Shown: positions 1 to 6,489 of the stretch, one piece after another
How positions within the stretch are numbered: the stretch's first letter is position 1
Layout: each line of letters starts with the position of its first letter
Source: Planctomycetota bacterium
GTDB lineage: Bacteria > Planctomycetota > PUPC01 > JACPCR01
Reading direction: 5' to 3'
Length of the DNA stretch: 6,489 nt
Assembly: GCA_030740295.1 (NCBI GenBank)
Contig: JASLXP010000908.1
Location: forward strand, 1 to 6,489
Made by a program: the position numbers and the translations under genes
Notes under the pieces: generated by a model
Database searches by the model: none
What the model saw: the letters and a program-made list of their open reading frames with translations, nothing else
What the model was told of the DNA's origin: nothing

Positions 1-1480
1 CATGACAGGTTGGATAGCTGCCGAAATAGACTTTGCCGTCCGGCCCCGTATCCATGCTCCACGCGTATGAGTTTCTGTGACCTGCCTTGATTTCCCTTTC
101 CGCATCAATAGTCCAGTCTCGAATGTCCACGGAATAAAGATGCAGATCCCCGAGTGATTCGAACAGCATGCGATCCGGCCCAATCTGAGCCATGTCCCAG
201 CCGCCAACTCCCTTTGGGAAGACCGCCACACGCGATTCATTGTTTTCATAGTCGACAAGGATGGCACTGCCACCACCCGAAGCGCATGAGTTGATAGCGA
301 GCATGTTACGCCCGCCATCAGGATGCTTCACGAAACGTCCGATTCGGGCATTCACGATGCGGCATGGCTCGCCGAGTTTTTTCGCACCGGCATCATGCAT
401 ACTCGTGGCTTTCGGGTTTTGCTTCCGCAGCATCTCGCTTCCTTTCTTATCTTCCAGCGGCACAAGGGAGACAGAATCGAACCAGACTTTCCCAAGGCCC
501 CGCGCGACTTGCATCTGCAATACTGTACGCTCGACCGGCCGGTCGAGGTGGATAACAAACCTGTAAAGCTTCCACGGAGTCTTGCCTTTGCCGACCGGAA
601 TTTTCTCGACGCCCGGATAGGCCAGGCGAAAAGCTTTGCCTTCCTTCGGAAGGGAGATAATCGCCGCTCCAGCGTTGCCCTGTTTAAGGTCCGTACGCAT
701 CGCGAAAGAGAAGAGGTAATAGCCCGGCGTCAGCGAAAGATGGGGCTTGGAGAGATAGGCCGCCTGCTTCATCACTTCGGTCGATTGTTCGGTGAGGTGA
801 ATCATCGCGCTCTTGCGGCCCTCGAAGGCATCTTTCTCACCGGATAACTGGTACGTCGTTCCCGGACCACCACGCAGGCCCCACAGATCGAGTCCTTTCT
901 CAAAATCACCGTTGTCGATACGCACCCGTGCAGCGCGGAATTCTGCATTTGTACACGGCGAAATAATCAGGTCATCAAACCAGACCTTGCCTTGACCTTT
1001 CTTGACCTCCAGTTGCAGTAACGTGCGTTTGGAAGCTTCCGTCAACTCAAAGAAGACTTCGATCTGCTGCCATTCAGTCTTGCCCTTGATCAACGGTATA
1101 TTCTTACCCGAAATCGCCAACCGTGTGTTTTCGTCATCCTGTGAAAGAGCATTTATTGAAGCTGAGGCAGTACCTTGCGAAAGCTCGGTGCGCAGGGCAA
1201 AAGCCAGGCGATAGGCACCCGGTTTCCGGGGCAGGTCCGCTCGACCGAAATAGGCCGCAACTCTTAGTTGTTCACGTGAATCTTCTTTCAGGATAATGCA
1301 GCCCGCCTGCTTTCCTTCATGCGCGTCCACCTCTTTCGACAGTACATACTCAGGCCCCGCACCGAATCTCAGCTTCCAGCCACCGAAACCCTTTTCGAAT
1401 CCGCCATTGGGCAGTGCGGTTTCGGATGTTGCCGGAGAGGCGAAGAGAGCGAACGCGATAAGCAGGCTGAGGTGGTGCAT
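1..1480 (-). CDS. Secreted protein with two tandem CBM-like beta-sandwich domains and a C-terminal beta-propeller (3' end outside window)
   Basis: The minus-strand frame is open from the ATG at 1480-1478 to the window edge (493 codons, no stop), so the 3' end is missing. Residues 1-20 have a hydrophobic core (LLIAFALFASPA) ending in an A-x-A-like site, which suggests Sec export. Residues about 24-174 and 187-341 are two copies of one domain. Each starts with an N-G-x-F-E-K-G motif and ends with GKVWFD plus a beta strand, as in CBM4/9 (CenC-like) carbohydrate-binding modules. From about residue 370 short blade-like strands appear, with NSYAWSMDTGPDGKVYFGSY (470-489) typical of a beta-propeller blade. 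The gene probably encodes an extracytoplasmic sugar-binding or polymer-associated protein; no catalytic residues can be assigned. The start is uncertain: an in-frame ATG at 1561-1559 adds 27 residues rich in Arg, which would give the signal peptide a basic n-region that the shorter start lacks. Neither start has a good Shine-Dalgarno site. The gene is divergent from the cupin gene. Confidence 0.85.
   Translation of the reverse strand, partial: MHHLSLLIAFALFASPATSETALPNGGFEKGFGGWKLRFGAGPEYVLSKEVDAHEGKQAGCIILKEDSREQLRVAAYFGRADLPRKPGAYRLAFALRTELSQGTASASINALSQDDENTRLAISGKNIPLIKGKTEWQQIEVFFELTEASKRTLLQLEVKKGQGKVWFDDLIISPCTNAEFRAARVRIDNGDFEKGLDLWGLRGGPGTTYQLSGEKDAFEGRKSAMIHLTEQSTEVMKQAAYLSKPHLSLTPGYYLFSFAMRTDLKQGNAGAAIISLPKEGKAFRLAYPGVEKIPVGKGKTPWKLYRFVIHLDRPVERTVLQMQVARGLGKVWFDSVSLVPLEDKKGSEMLRKQNPKATSMHDAGAKKLGEPCRIVNARIGRFVKHPDGGRNMLAINSCASGGGSAILVDYENNESRVAVFPKGVGGWDMAQIGPDRMLFESLGDLHLYSVDIRDWTIDAEREIKAGHRNSYAWSMDTGPDGKVYFGSYPTCH
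458..1411 (-). repeat. Internal tandem domain duplication (two CBM4/9-like modules)
   Basis: The two modules of the secreted protein (about 959-1411 and 458-922) align along their whole length at protein level. Matching blocks are LPNGGFEKGFGGW and RIDNGDFEKGLDLW at the start, AAYFGR and AAYLSK, then PGAYRLAFALRTELSQGTA and PGYYLFSFAMRTDLKQGNA, then IPLIKGKTEW and IPVGKGKTPW, and finally GKVWFDDLII and GKVWFDSVSL. This shows an intragenic duplication that has since diverged. Binding of carbohydrate is inferred from the fold-like motifs; conserved aromatic residues such as Trp35 and Trp200 may be structural rather than ligand-binding. Confidence 0.75.
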
Positions 1481-1577
1481 CTGTGGAGTCACAAGAGTTA
1501 TTCGATTTCGGTCTTGACGACAATATCTCGTCGCTGCTAATCGATCCAATCTGCCAGCCATCGCGATCAGATTATTC

Positions 1578-1587
1578 GATAGCTATC
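1578..1587. promoter_or_regulatory. 10-bp perfect palindrome, possible operator
   Basis: GATAGCTATC is a perfect palindrome located between the divergent genes, with only imperfect symmetry in its flanks. Its place between two divergent starts would suit a dimeric regulator. A palindrome of this length can arise by chance, and no regulator gene is seen in the window. Confidence 0.25.
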
Positions 1588-1678
1588 CGATTCGGTTTCG
1601 AGTAATTGAGAACACGATCAGTTGCATTGACGATTTGCCCGAGTTCGCGAGACCAATTTGGAACCTGGAAACTCACTT

Positions 1679-1685
1679 TAAGGAG
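1679..1685 (+). promoter_or_regulatory. Strong Shine-Dalgarno site of the cupin gene
   Basis: TAAGGAG lies 5 nt before the ATG at 1691 and matches the anti-Shine-Dalgarno sequence well. It fixes the cupin start. No comparable site precedes the other visible starts in this window. Confidence 0.85.
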
Positions 1686-1690
1686 AAAAC

Positions 1691-2116
1691 ATGGCCAAAA
1701 TCACCGAGTTCAAAGGCTACACAGACGAGAGCCAGATTCCGGACATCCCGAAACCGGAGACCCCTCCTGACCCGATGATCGTCCACGCTCAGGATGGTGT
1801 ACCCGTCGTGTACCCCGGCTGCCATGGCGTGGGAGTTCGGGTGGTGCACCCGGTGAACCCGAAGGCCCCCGCCGAGAATATGGGTCTGGTATTGTTCTAT
1901 GTTCCTCCGCACGCGGTATTGGAGCCTGGCTCACACCCAACGGAAGAAACGTACGTCATCCTGGAAGGCGAAGGGGAGATGACATTCCACCGATACAAGA
2001 AGCAGGTGAAGAAAGGCGATTTCGTTTACCTGCCGTCCTGGTGCGTGCACGGAATCGAAAACACCAGCAATGAAACGCTGGTGGTCTTGATCTGTACCTC
2101 CCCGCCGAATCCTTAG
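1691..2116 (+). CDS. Small single-domain cupin protein
   Basis: This 141-residue protein has no signal peptide or membrane segment and is probably cytoplasmic. Residues about 65-135 form a cupin barrel. Motif 1 is seen at G80-S-H82-P-T-E-E86 with six residues to G93 (ILEGEGEM follows the usual turn). Motif 2 is at G109 with P115 five residues further on, then H120 and N124 (WCVHGIEN). The likely metal ligands are His82, Glu86 and His120; the first His of the usual H-x-H pair is Gly80. Small cupins of this type may bind a metal and a sugar or organic acid, act as isomerases or dioxygenases, or act as sensors; the sequence does not decide between these. The first 60 residues are Pro-rich (KPETPPDP) and form an N-terminal extension. 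A strong Shine-Dalgarno site 5 nt upstream supports the start. The gene is monocistronic here: divergent from the gene on its left and convergent with the one on its right. Confidence 0.88.
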   Translation: MAKITEFKGYTDESQIPDIPKPETPPDPMIVHAQDGVPVVYPGCHGVGVRVVHPVNPKAPAENMGLVLFYVPPHAVLEPGSHPTEETYVILEGEGEMTFHRYKKQVKKGDFVYLPSWCVHGIENTSNETLVVLICTSPPNP

Positions 2117-2158
2117 GGCTGAGAGGAGAGAGGAGTGGTGGAATGTGAGCGGCACGTA
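2117..2158. other. Short convergent gap, no terminator seen
   Basis: Only 42 bp separate the cupin stop from the stop of the opposing membrane-protein gene. The stretch is purine-rich on the plus strand (gagaggagagaggag). I see no stem-loop with a T-tract in either direction. Confidence 0.6.
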
Positions 2159-2962
2159 TCAGTCAGTGAGAATCTTGTAGATCAGGAAAAAGAACAGGAG
2201 AGGAACAGCAGTACCGGGCCTGCCAAACCAATGAATCGCGAAAATCGATGCGACGATGCCAATGCTGGCTGTCAGGAATACCAGCACCTGCTGTCCCATG
2301 TTTGAATCTCCCCCAGGTCCGACATTGCCATAGGGATTAAGTTTGTCGTCATTAAACCGAATCTGCTCACTGCTCTCTTTCTGACGGACAAGAATGGCCT
2401 CAATGGCTGCAAGCTTGGGGATGACGGCAGCGTATTCCTGGTACTCCGATATCGGTCGCCACTTCTGGCCGACCAGATTCTCCAGCAACAGTTGCCCCAA
2501 GCTGAGCTCCTGTCCACCAAATCTGGTCCTGCTGCGAATGGCGGCGATCGCCTTTGCCGTGGTGCTCGGCGCACAGAAGAGAAACTGTGAAATGAGATAG
2601 GCAATACCGAGCGGTCTGTTGGCCATCCATCTCGCTGCAAATTCGGTCTCCGTCCCGGTGAAACCCTCGTGGTGAAAGGAGCCGGTGTATTCTTCAAGGT
2701 CGAGAAATCTCTTCTGACGCCGAAATCCTTCGAACGCCAGAATCAGACAGCCCACCCCTGCCCCGCCATCTGTCACCCATCGTGAGGGCCACCCTATCCA
2801 CGGCATGCACACGAACCCAATCAGAAACTTCATCAGGTAGAAAGAGCCCACCCAGAGCAACAGCGCAAGCAGGGCGAAGATAACCGCCTGCATCATGGAC
2901 AAGGTACTGTGCCGCCTGATTATCTTTCTCAAGCTGACCGCAGGTTGGGAGTCTTCTGGCAT
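2159..2962 (-). CDS. Multi-pass membrane protein of unknown function, cotranscribed with the PQQ-propeller gene
   Basis: I do not recognise this 267-residue protein. After a basic N-terminus (LRKIIRRH, 11-18) there is a long hydrophobic stretch at about 23-53, a second short one at about 66-80, and two more at the C-terminus (about 226-246 and 250-264), so four membrane passes are plausible. The soluble centre, about 81-215, is helical in character and charged. It holds a segment around 150-193 with regular Leu spacing (SLGQLLLENLVGQKW, then PKLAAIEAILVRQKE) that could be a small helical or winged-helix-like fold, which is only a guess. A Gly/Asn/Pro-rich linker (NPYGNVGPGGDSNMG, 209-223) precedes the C-terminal hairpin. 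The ATG lies 5 nt after the TAG stop of the upstream PQQ gene, so translational coupling is likely; the Shine-Dalgarno site is weak. The tight pairing suggests an envelope function linked to that exported protein. Confidence 0.75.
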   Translation of the reverse strand: MPEDSQPAVSLRKIIRRHSTLSMMQAVIFALLALLLWVGSFYLMKFLIGFVCMPWIGWPSRWVTDGGAGVGCLILAFEGFRRQKRFLDLEEYTGSFHHEGFTGTETEFAARWMANRPLGIAYLISQFLFCAPSTTAKAIAAIRSRTRFGGQELSLGQLLLENLVGQKWRPISEYQEYAAVIPKLAAIEAILVRQKESSEQIRFNDDKLNPYGNVGPGGDSNMGQQVLVFLTASIGIVASIFAIHWFGRPGTAVPLLFFFLIYKILTD

Positions 2963-2967
2963 TACTT

Positions 2968-5900
2968 CTACTGCTTATCCAATTGCCTCAGATCCACCGG
3001 CTCGGCGCCGGACCATTCGGCCACCTCGGGCATGTGGTGCATCGCGAACGAAGTCTGTATCGGGTAATTGCATATACAGCCCACTGAAAAGCACGGGACG
3101 TTCAGAATGCCGTCTGCGGCCACCAGGCTGTTGCTGCAGCCGGTTCGCAGGTTTCGCAGGAAATGGGTCTCTCCCGTTTTGACGTCGATGTAGGATGCCG
3201 TGCGATTCCGGAGGAAGAGCAGGTTTGGGTTGCCCACGACGTAGTTGCAGCCGCCGCGGGCACCGATCAGATCTTTGCCGCTGAGGATTTTTCCGGTTCT
3301 GGTTTCGAAGACGTGGCCTCGCTGATTCAGGAACTGTTCGCCGCGGACGAGAAGAGGTGCTTCTCCGCCGTAGTCAGTGCGCCAGATCTCTTTTCCTGTT
3401 TTAGCGTTCAGGGCTATGAGGAGTTTGTTTTTGCCGGCCAGAACGATTCCCTGCCCTTCCACGTAAACCAGGGAATCATCGCGGCTGCGCATTCCAATCC
3501 AATTGCCTTCGCCCCATGCCTGCTTGCCCGTGTCGATCTGGACCTGCCATACCTCTTTTCCCGTGCGGCTGTTTAGTGACATGATCGTTGAGATGGTTGA
3601 GGGCTCTTCGCCGCGGCGCTCGGTTTCCGCGGATGCTGATGGATTCGCTGAGTCTGTGCAGAAGACATACTTGCTGCCCACAGCCACTGAATTGATGTTG
3701 AATCGCTGCTGCGCTGGTTTGGACCAGAGTTGCTTGCCGGATTTGCGATCGAACGCGACAAGCGCTGTGGCGTTCCAGAGCCCGTTCTTGAGGCTGCGCG
3801 TCTTGTCGAAATCGATGGCGATGACGACCAGCTCTTCAGAAACACGGATGTCCGAAACACCGACTTTTTTGTCGCCCGTGTCGCCGATATCGATCTGATA
3901 TTCACGAATCGGTTTTCCCGATGTCGAGTCGTAAACGATACATTTATCCGCGCCCGCGACGTAGACGCCGTCAGTCATCGAAGCGTAGCGAGTGACACTT
4001 TCCACCTTCTGCTTCCAGATAAGACGCCCTGTGTAAACATCGATTGCATGCATGGTTCGGCTCATGATTTGAAAGGCGAACATCCGCCCGCCCACCACCT
4101 GCGGCTTCACCCCGCTGCCGTAATCTTTACGTTTGTAAAAACCGTGATCCGGGCCGTCCCCATACCACAGCACGCCGAGCGGGGCGCGCACGAGCCGGTC
4201 ATCGGAAAAATAGGTACGTGCTGCATTGCCCGTCTCGTGGGTCCAGGTGGCCGAATCAGGGAGGGGACCGTCCCGACGGCAGATCAAGTATGGGTCGCTC
4301 TTGGTGATTGTCGCGTCAGGCAGTGCAGCAGGAGACTTTGCAGCGATGGGAAAACAGGCGGCGCCTCCGTAAGGCCTGAGCGACTGAAAGATTTGCCTCC
4401 AATTCAGTTCTCCCATTTTTTCAGTGACGATGAGATTGGCGATGTAAGGCGGCAGAGGAAACTCGAAGGGGACGCCCGTGAGCGCTTCGGCTCTTTGACC
4501 GTACAGACCCAACAGCATGAGTTCGGAACGAAGGGCATTCACCTTTTGACTATTACTGTCGATGGCGATGACCTTCATTTTGGATTGCCGCAGAATCTCC
4601 TTCACCAGCCCGCCGTTCTCCAGTCCAAGCACGAGGCAGTATCCTTCGGTCGCGCCTGTCTTCTTGAGGATTTGTCCTGCAGTGGCGGCCGCGTCTTTCT
4701 GCTCTGCGAGTTCCTTCTTTTCCAGTTGGTGGACTTTCTTTTCCTGCTTTCCCTGGCCAAAGCAATAGAGCTTGCCGGACGAGGTCACGGCAAAGAGACG
4801 ATCATCCGCGGCCAGTAGACTTGAAGGCGCGGCGTCCAGGCTGGCCGTCCAGGTGATTCTGGGTTTTGTGTCCTCTTCAGGAAGGGCTACCCGGAAGAGC
4901 TTCCTCACGTTGTGGCTGAACAGACTGTTGCCGGCCTTGATCATAAAGTAGCTCGCAGGTTTCTTCGCGGCTTCGGGAGTGGGGAATTTCCAGGCAAGCT
5001 CTACTTCCCACTTTTTGGGTTTCAATTCGCGGCCGGCGAATTTGCTCTCGTAAATGGTTTCCTTCACTTTCTTCAGGTCGTAAGCGTGGACCGCGCCTTG
5101 GTCGATCCCGTACATCATGTTGGCATCGACAACCGAGCGATAGTTGCATGCCTTGATGAATTTGTAGGGCGAGAGCGGGCCTTCGAAGAGAGCCAGCTTC
5201 GCGAAATTCCAGCCGTCAGGCGCCTCTTTTCCGGCCTCTACCCATCGATTGCCGACCTCGCGGCCGTCGTTGATATTCAGCACGCCGGCAAAGCCAACGA
5301 AGATGAATTTTTCCGAAAGTGAAACGCGGCAGTCGCCGCGCCGATATCCCTGAACGAAATATTCGAGCTTCCCGGACTGGCGTTTGAAGCTCGCAGGCAT
5401 GGAGCGACCGTTCGTCACAAGTAGCCGATCTCCGGATACGAGGAAATGCCCCTGCGGCGAGATGCCGGACTCGTGAAGCACGTTGTGGTCGATGCGCACG
5501 TTCTTGAGATAGTTGCTGCGCGTGTTTCGCCAAATTACTTTGCCTGTTTCAGCATTGGCCGCAATGATGAACGTGCCCATCGAAGGCCAGATACCCGCGC
5601 CGAAGTAAACGACGTTGTCGGCGATTGCCGGTCCGCCCCGGGCAGGCCAGAAGGAGATAAGCCGGTTGTTGCCGAGATGAAAACGCTGCCTGCGGCTTTC
5701 CGGCGCGCCGGAGACTTTCCAGAGCTCCTTACCGGTCGCGGCATCAAGCGCGTAAAGATGGCCGTCGTCAGAGGTGACGTAGACCCTGCCCCCGGCAGCC
5801 ACGGGCGCCAGTCGGACCGGGCCGTTCGTGTAGAACCTCCACATCTCGCTCCCCGTGTGCGTGTCGTAAGCAGTAAGGCTGCCATCGACAGTGCTGCCGA

Positions 5901-6144
5901 TGAAAATCCGTTGTCCGAGCACGACCGGTTCGATGGAGGTATCGAAATGCAAACGCCCTTCGTTGGGCCACGCTGGCATCGGTTGGGGCAAATCGCGCAC
6001 CCAGTGGAGTTCGAGATCGGCGGGGAGGTCGTCAGGGGCTGCGGCTTGGCGCGCGGCGTTGAAACGCCACATGGGCCAATCGCCCGCGATGAGAGGAGTG
6101 GCTGCAACCAGGGGAACGAAGAGGAAGATCAGACGAGGATTCAT
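2968..6144 (-). CDS. Exported PQQ-type beta-propeller protein with embedded Rossmann/methyltransferase-like domain
   Basis: Residues 1-21 look like a signal peptide (MNPRLIFLFVPLVAATPLIA, then GDWPMWR), so the 1058-residue product should act outside the cytoplasm. PQQ-like blade motifs of the type A-x-D-x-x-T-G-K-x-x-W occur in two groups: residues 92-103, 132-142 and 195-205, then 700-710, 797-807, 856-866 and 911-921. This indicates two propellers, or one split propeller. Between them, after a Lys/Glu-rich linker (466-484), residues about 485-600 resemble a class I methyltransferase core: a strand and glycine loop (CLVLGLENGGLVKEIL, 503-518), then VIAIDSN (525-531) with an acidic residue at the end of strand 2. 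The C-terminal part has Cys966, Cys1003, Cys1018, Cys1023 and Cys1025. Propellers of this kind are known in BamB-like scaffolds and quinoprotein dehydrogenases. I see no clear dehydrogenase active site, so a binding or scaffold role is favoured. No Shine-Dalgarno site is evident, and the start rests on the signal peptide. The membrane-protein gene follows after 5 nt. Confidence 0.88.
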   Translation of the reverse strand: MNPRLIFLFVPLVAATPLIAGDWPMWRFNAARQAAAPDDLPADLELHWVRDLPQPMPAWPNEGRLHFDTSIEPVVLGQRIFIGSTVDGSLTAYDTHTGSEMWRFYTNGPVRLAPVAAGGRVYVTSDDGHLYALDAATGKELWKVSGAPESRRQRFHLGNNRLISFWPARGGPAIADNVVYFGAGIWPSMGTFIIAANAETGKVIWRNTRSNYLKNVRIDHNVLHESGISPQGHFLVSGDRLLVTNGRSMPASFKRQSGKLEYFVQGYRRGDCRVSLSEKFIFVGFAGVLNINDGREVGNRWVEAGKEAPDGWNFAKLALFEGPLSPYKFIKACNYRSVVDANMMYGIDQGAVHAYDLKKVKETIYESKFAGRELKPKKWEVELAWKFPTPEAAKKPASYFMIKAGNSLFSHNVRKLFRVALPEEDTKPRITWTASLDAAPSSLLAADDRLFAVTSSGKLYCFGQGKQEKKVHQLEKKELAEQKDAAATAGQILKKTGATEGYCLVLGLENGGLVKEILRQSKMKVIAIDSNSQKVNALRSELMLLGLYGQRAEALTGVPFEFPLPPYIANLIVTEKMGELNWRQIFQSLRPYGGAACFPIAAKSPAALPDATITKSDPYLICRRDGPLPDSATWTHETGNAARTYFSDDRLVRAPLGVLWYGDGPDHGFYKRKDYGSGVKPQVVGGRMFAFQIMSRTMHAIDVYTGRLIWKQKVESVTRYASMTDGVYVAGADKCIVYDSTSGKPIREYQIDIGDTGDKKVGVSDIRVSEELVVIAIDFDKTRSLKNGLWNATALVAFDRKSGKQLWSKPAQQRFNINSVAVGSKYVFCTDSANPSASAETERRGEEPSTISTIMSLNSRTGKEVWQVQIDTGKQAWGEGNWIGMRSRDDSLVYVEGQGIVLAGKNKLLIALNAKTGKEIWRTDYGGEAPLLVRGEQFLNQRGHVFETRTGKILSGKDLIGARGGCNYVVGNPNLLFLRNRTASYIDVKTGETHFLRNLRTGCSNSLVAADGILNVPCFSVGCICNYPIQTSFAMHHMPEVAEWSGAEPVDLRQLDKQ
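4345..4692 (-). other. Rossmann/methyltransferase-like segment inside the PQQ-propeller protein
   Basis: This covers residues about 485-600. The order helix, hydrophobic strand, glycine-rich turn (G507-L-E-N-G511-G512), helix, strand ending in Asp529, then helix (KVNALRSELMLLGLYG) matches the first half of a class I SAM-binding fold. The later strand IANLIVTEK (568-576) may be strand 4. The turn is a degenerate form of the usual G-x-G-x-G loop. Whether it binds SAM, another nucleotide-like ligand or nothing cannot be told from sequence. Confidence 0.6.
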
Positions 6145-6296
6145 TAATTTGATGGTGGGGCTCTGTGAAGAATAGACAGAATGATTCAGGACGGAACCAC
6201 TCTAATCCTACAGCGCTACATTCTGGCAGAACGACCAGTTTGTCGAAACGGTATCCGCTGACTGATCCGGGAGTCATGGAATGTCACGGTTGCCGT
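6145..6296. other. Intergenic gap between argE and the PQQ-propeller gene
   Basis: This 152-bp stretch should hold the 5' leader, and perhaps the promoter, of the PQQ gene. I find no convincing -35/-10 pair on the minus strand, only a TCGACA without a matching -10 box. There is no strong terminator for argE either. Read-through from argE is therefore possible. Confidence 0.4.
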
Positions 6297-6489
6297 TCAA
6301 GTGCATACTCTCTCGATCATCTTTCCATACACCTCGACCGAGCGTTCCAATTGATCGACATCGACGAACTCTCCGACCGTGTGGGCCTGATCGATCGAGC
6401 CGGGGCCTAAAACCACTGCCTCCATGAACTCGCTGTATGCCTCGGCTTCCGATCCATACGGGACGCTTACAGGACTCTCCGCGCCGGAT
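6297..6489 (-). CDS. argE: Acetylornithine deacetylase (M20 family), C-terminal fragment
   Basis: The minus-strand frame enters at the window edge and ends with TGA at 6299-6297, giving the last 63 residues; the 5' part lies outside the window. The segment VVLGPGSIDQAHTVGEFVDV matches the C-terminal signature of ArgE-type M20 metallopeptidases (GPGSI-x-QAH-x-x-x-E-[YF]), in which the His of QAH is a conserved zinc ligand. The following helix (DQLERSVEVYGKMIERVC) is the usual last helix of the catalytic domain. ArgE hydrolyses N-acetyl-L-ornithine to ornithine and acetate in cytoplasmic arginine biosynthesis. Related M20 enzymes such as succinyl-diaminopimelate desuccinylase share the fold, so the exact substrate is likely but not certain. 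Spacing to the PQQ gene is 152 bp on the same strand. Confidence 0.8.
   Translation of the reverse strand, partial: SGAESPVSVPYGSEAEAYSEFMEAVVLGPGSIDQAHTVGEFVDVDQLERSVEVYGKMIERVCT

Larger units (their letters stand above)
1481..1690. promoter_or_regulatory. Divergent intergenic region with putative promoters
   Basis: This 210-bp stretch separates two genes that diverge, so promoters for both should lie here, or in 1562-1690 if the longer start of the left gene is used. On the plus strand TTGACG at 1627-1632 resembles a -35 box, but no convincing -10 box follows at 16-18 nt. On the minus strand an AATAAT-like -10 is present around 1571-1576 without a good -35. I therefore do not call exact promoters. 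Confidence 0.4.

Noticed and set aside
323..847. Plus-strand open frame of 174 codons in the left part
   Set aside because: It lies opposite the second CBM-like module of the minus-strand secreted protein, whose frame is open over the whole region and shows the repeated domain motifs.
1627..1655. Sigma70-type promoter for the cupin starting with TTGACG
   Set aside because: The -35-like box is good, but the sequence 16-18 nt downstream does not resemble a -10 box, so I did not call it as a defined promoter.
3730..4818. Plus-strand open frame of 362 codons opposite the PQQ gene
   Set aside because: It is antisense to a gene with clear domain motifs in the minus frame. Its translation shows no recognisable domain, and its composition (many Arg, His and Val) is what an opposite-strand shadow gives. 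No ribosome binding site was seen.
2968..6144. Quinoprotein alcohol or glucose dehydrogenase
   Set aside because: Only the repeated propeller blade motifs are visible. I could not identify the catalytic and cofactor-binding residues expected for these enzymes, and the middle is interrupted by a Rossmann-like segment.
5446..6147. Plus-strand open frame of 233 codons opposite the PQQ N-terminal region
   Set aside because: It overlaps the signal peptide and first blades of the PQQ protein on the other strand and has no recognisable motif, so it is a shadow frame.
6286..6296. ACGG/CCGT inverted repeat just after the argE stop, as a terminator
   Set aside because: The stem is only 4 bp with a 3-nt loop and has no T-tract, too weak to call a terminator.

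Overview
The window holds five protein-coding genes and no RNA gene, CRISPR array, insertion sequence or attachment site that I can see. The best clue to the organism is the 1058-residue gene: an exported PQQ-type beta-propeller with a Rossmann/methyltransferase-like segment in its middle. From general family knowledge I associate this layout with Planctomycetota and related groups such as Verrucomicrobiota. Shine-Dalgarno sites are weak before every visible start except that of the cupin gene, which fits such a lineage. The assignment is an inference, not a proof.

Layout. (1) Positions 1 to about 1480 (or 1561), minus strand: 5' part of a secreted protein with two tandem carbohydrate-binding-like beta-sandwich domains followed by the beginning of a beta-propeller; its 3' end lies outside the window. 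(2) About 1481-1690: divergent intergenic region with a 10-bp perfect palindrome and a strong ribosome binding site for the next gene. (3) 1691-2116, plus strand: small single-domain cupin. (4) 2117-2158: short convergent gap without an obvious hairpin. (5) 2159-2962, minus: multi-pass membrane protein of unknown function. (6) 2968-6144, minus: the large PQQ-propeller protein, directly upstream of the membrane protein with a 5-nt gap, so the two are very likely cotranscribed. (7) 6145-6296: 152-bp gap. (8) 6297-6489, minus: last 63 residues of an ArgE-type acetylornithine deacetylase (M20 peptidase family).

How the genes fit together. The large PQQ protein and the membrane protein look like an envelope pair. 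The carbohydrate-binding/propeller protein is probably also extracytoplasmic, but it is separated by the oppositely oriented cupin and need not share their function. The argE fragment is ordinary arginine biosynthesis and may or may not be cotranscribed with the PQQ gene. I see no convincing new multi-gene defence or mobile system. The most unusual item is the conflict between an export signal and a SAM-fold-like domain in the PQQ protein, followed by the uncharacterised membrane protein paired with it.
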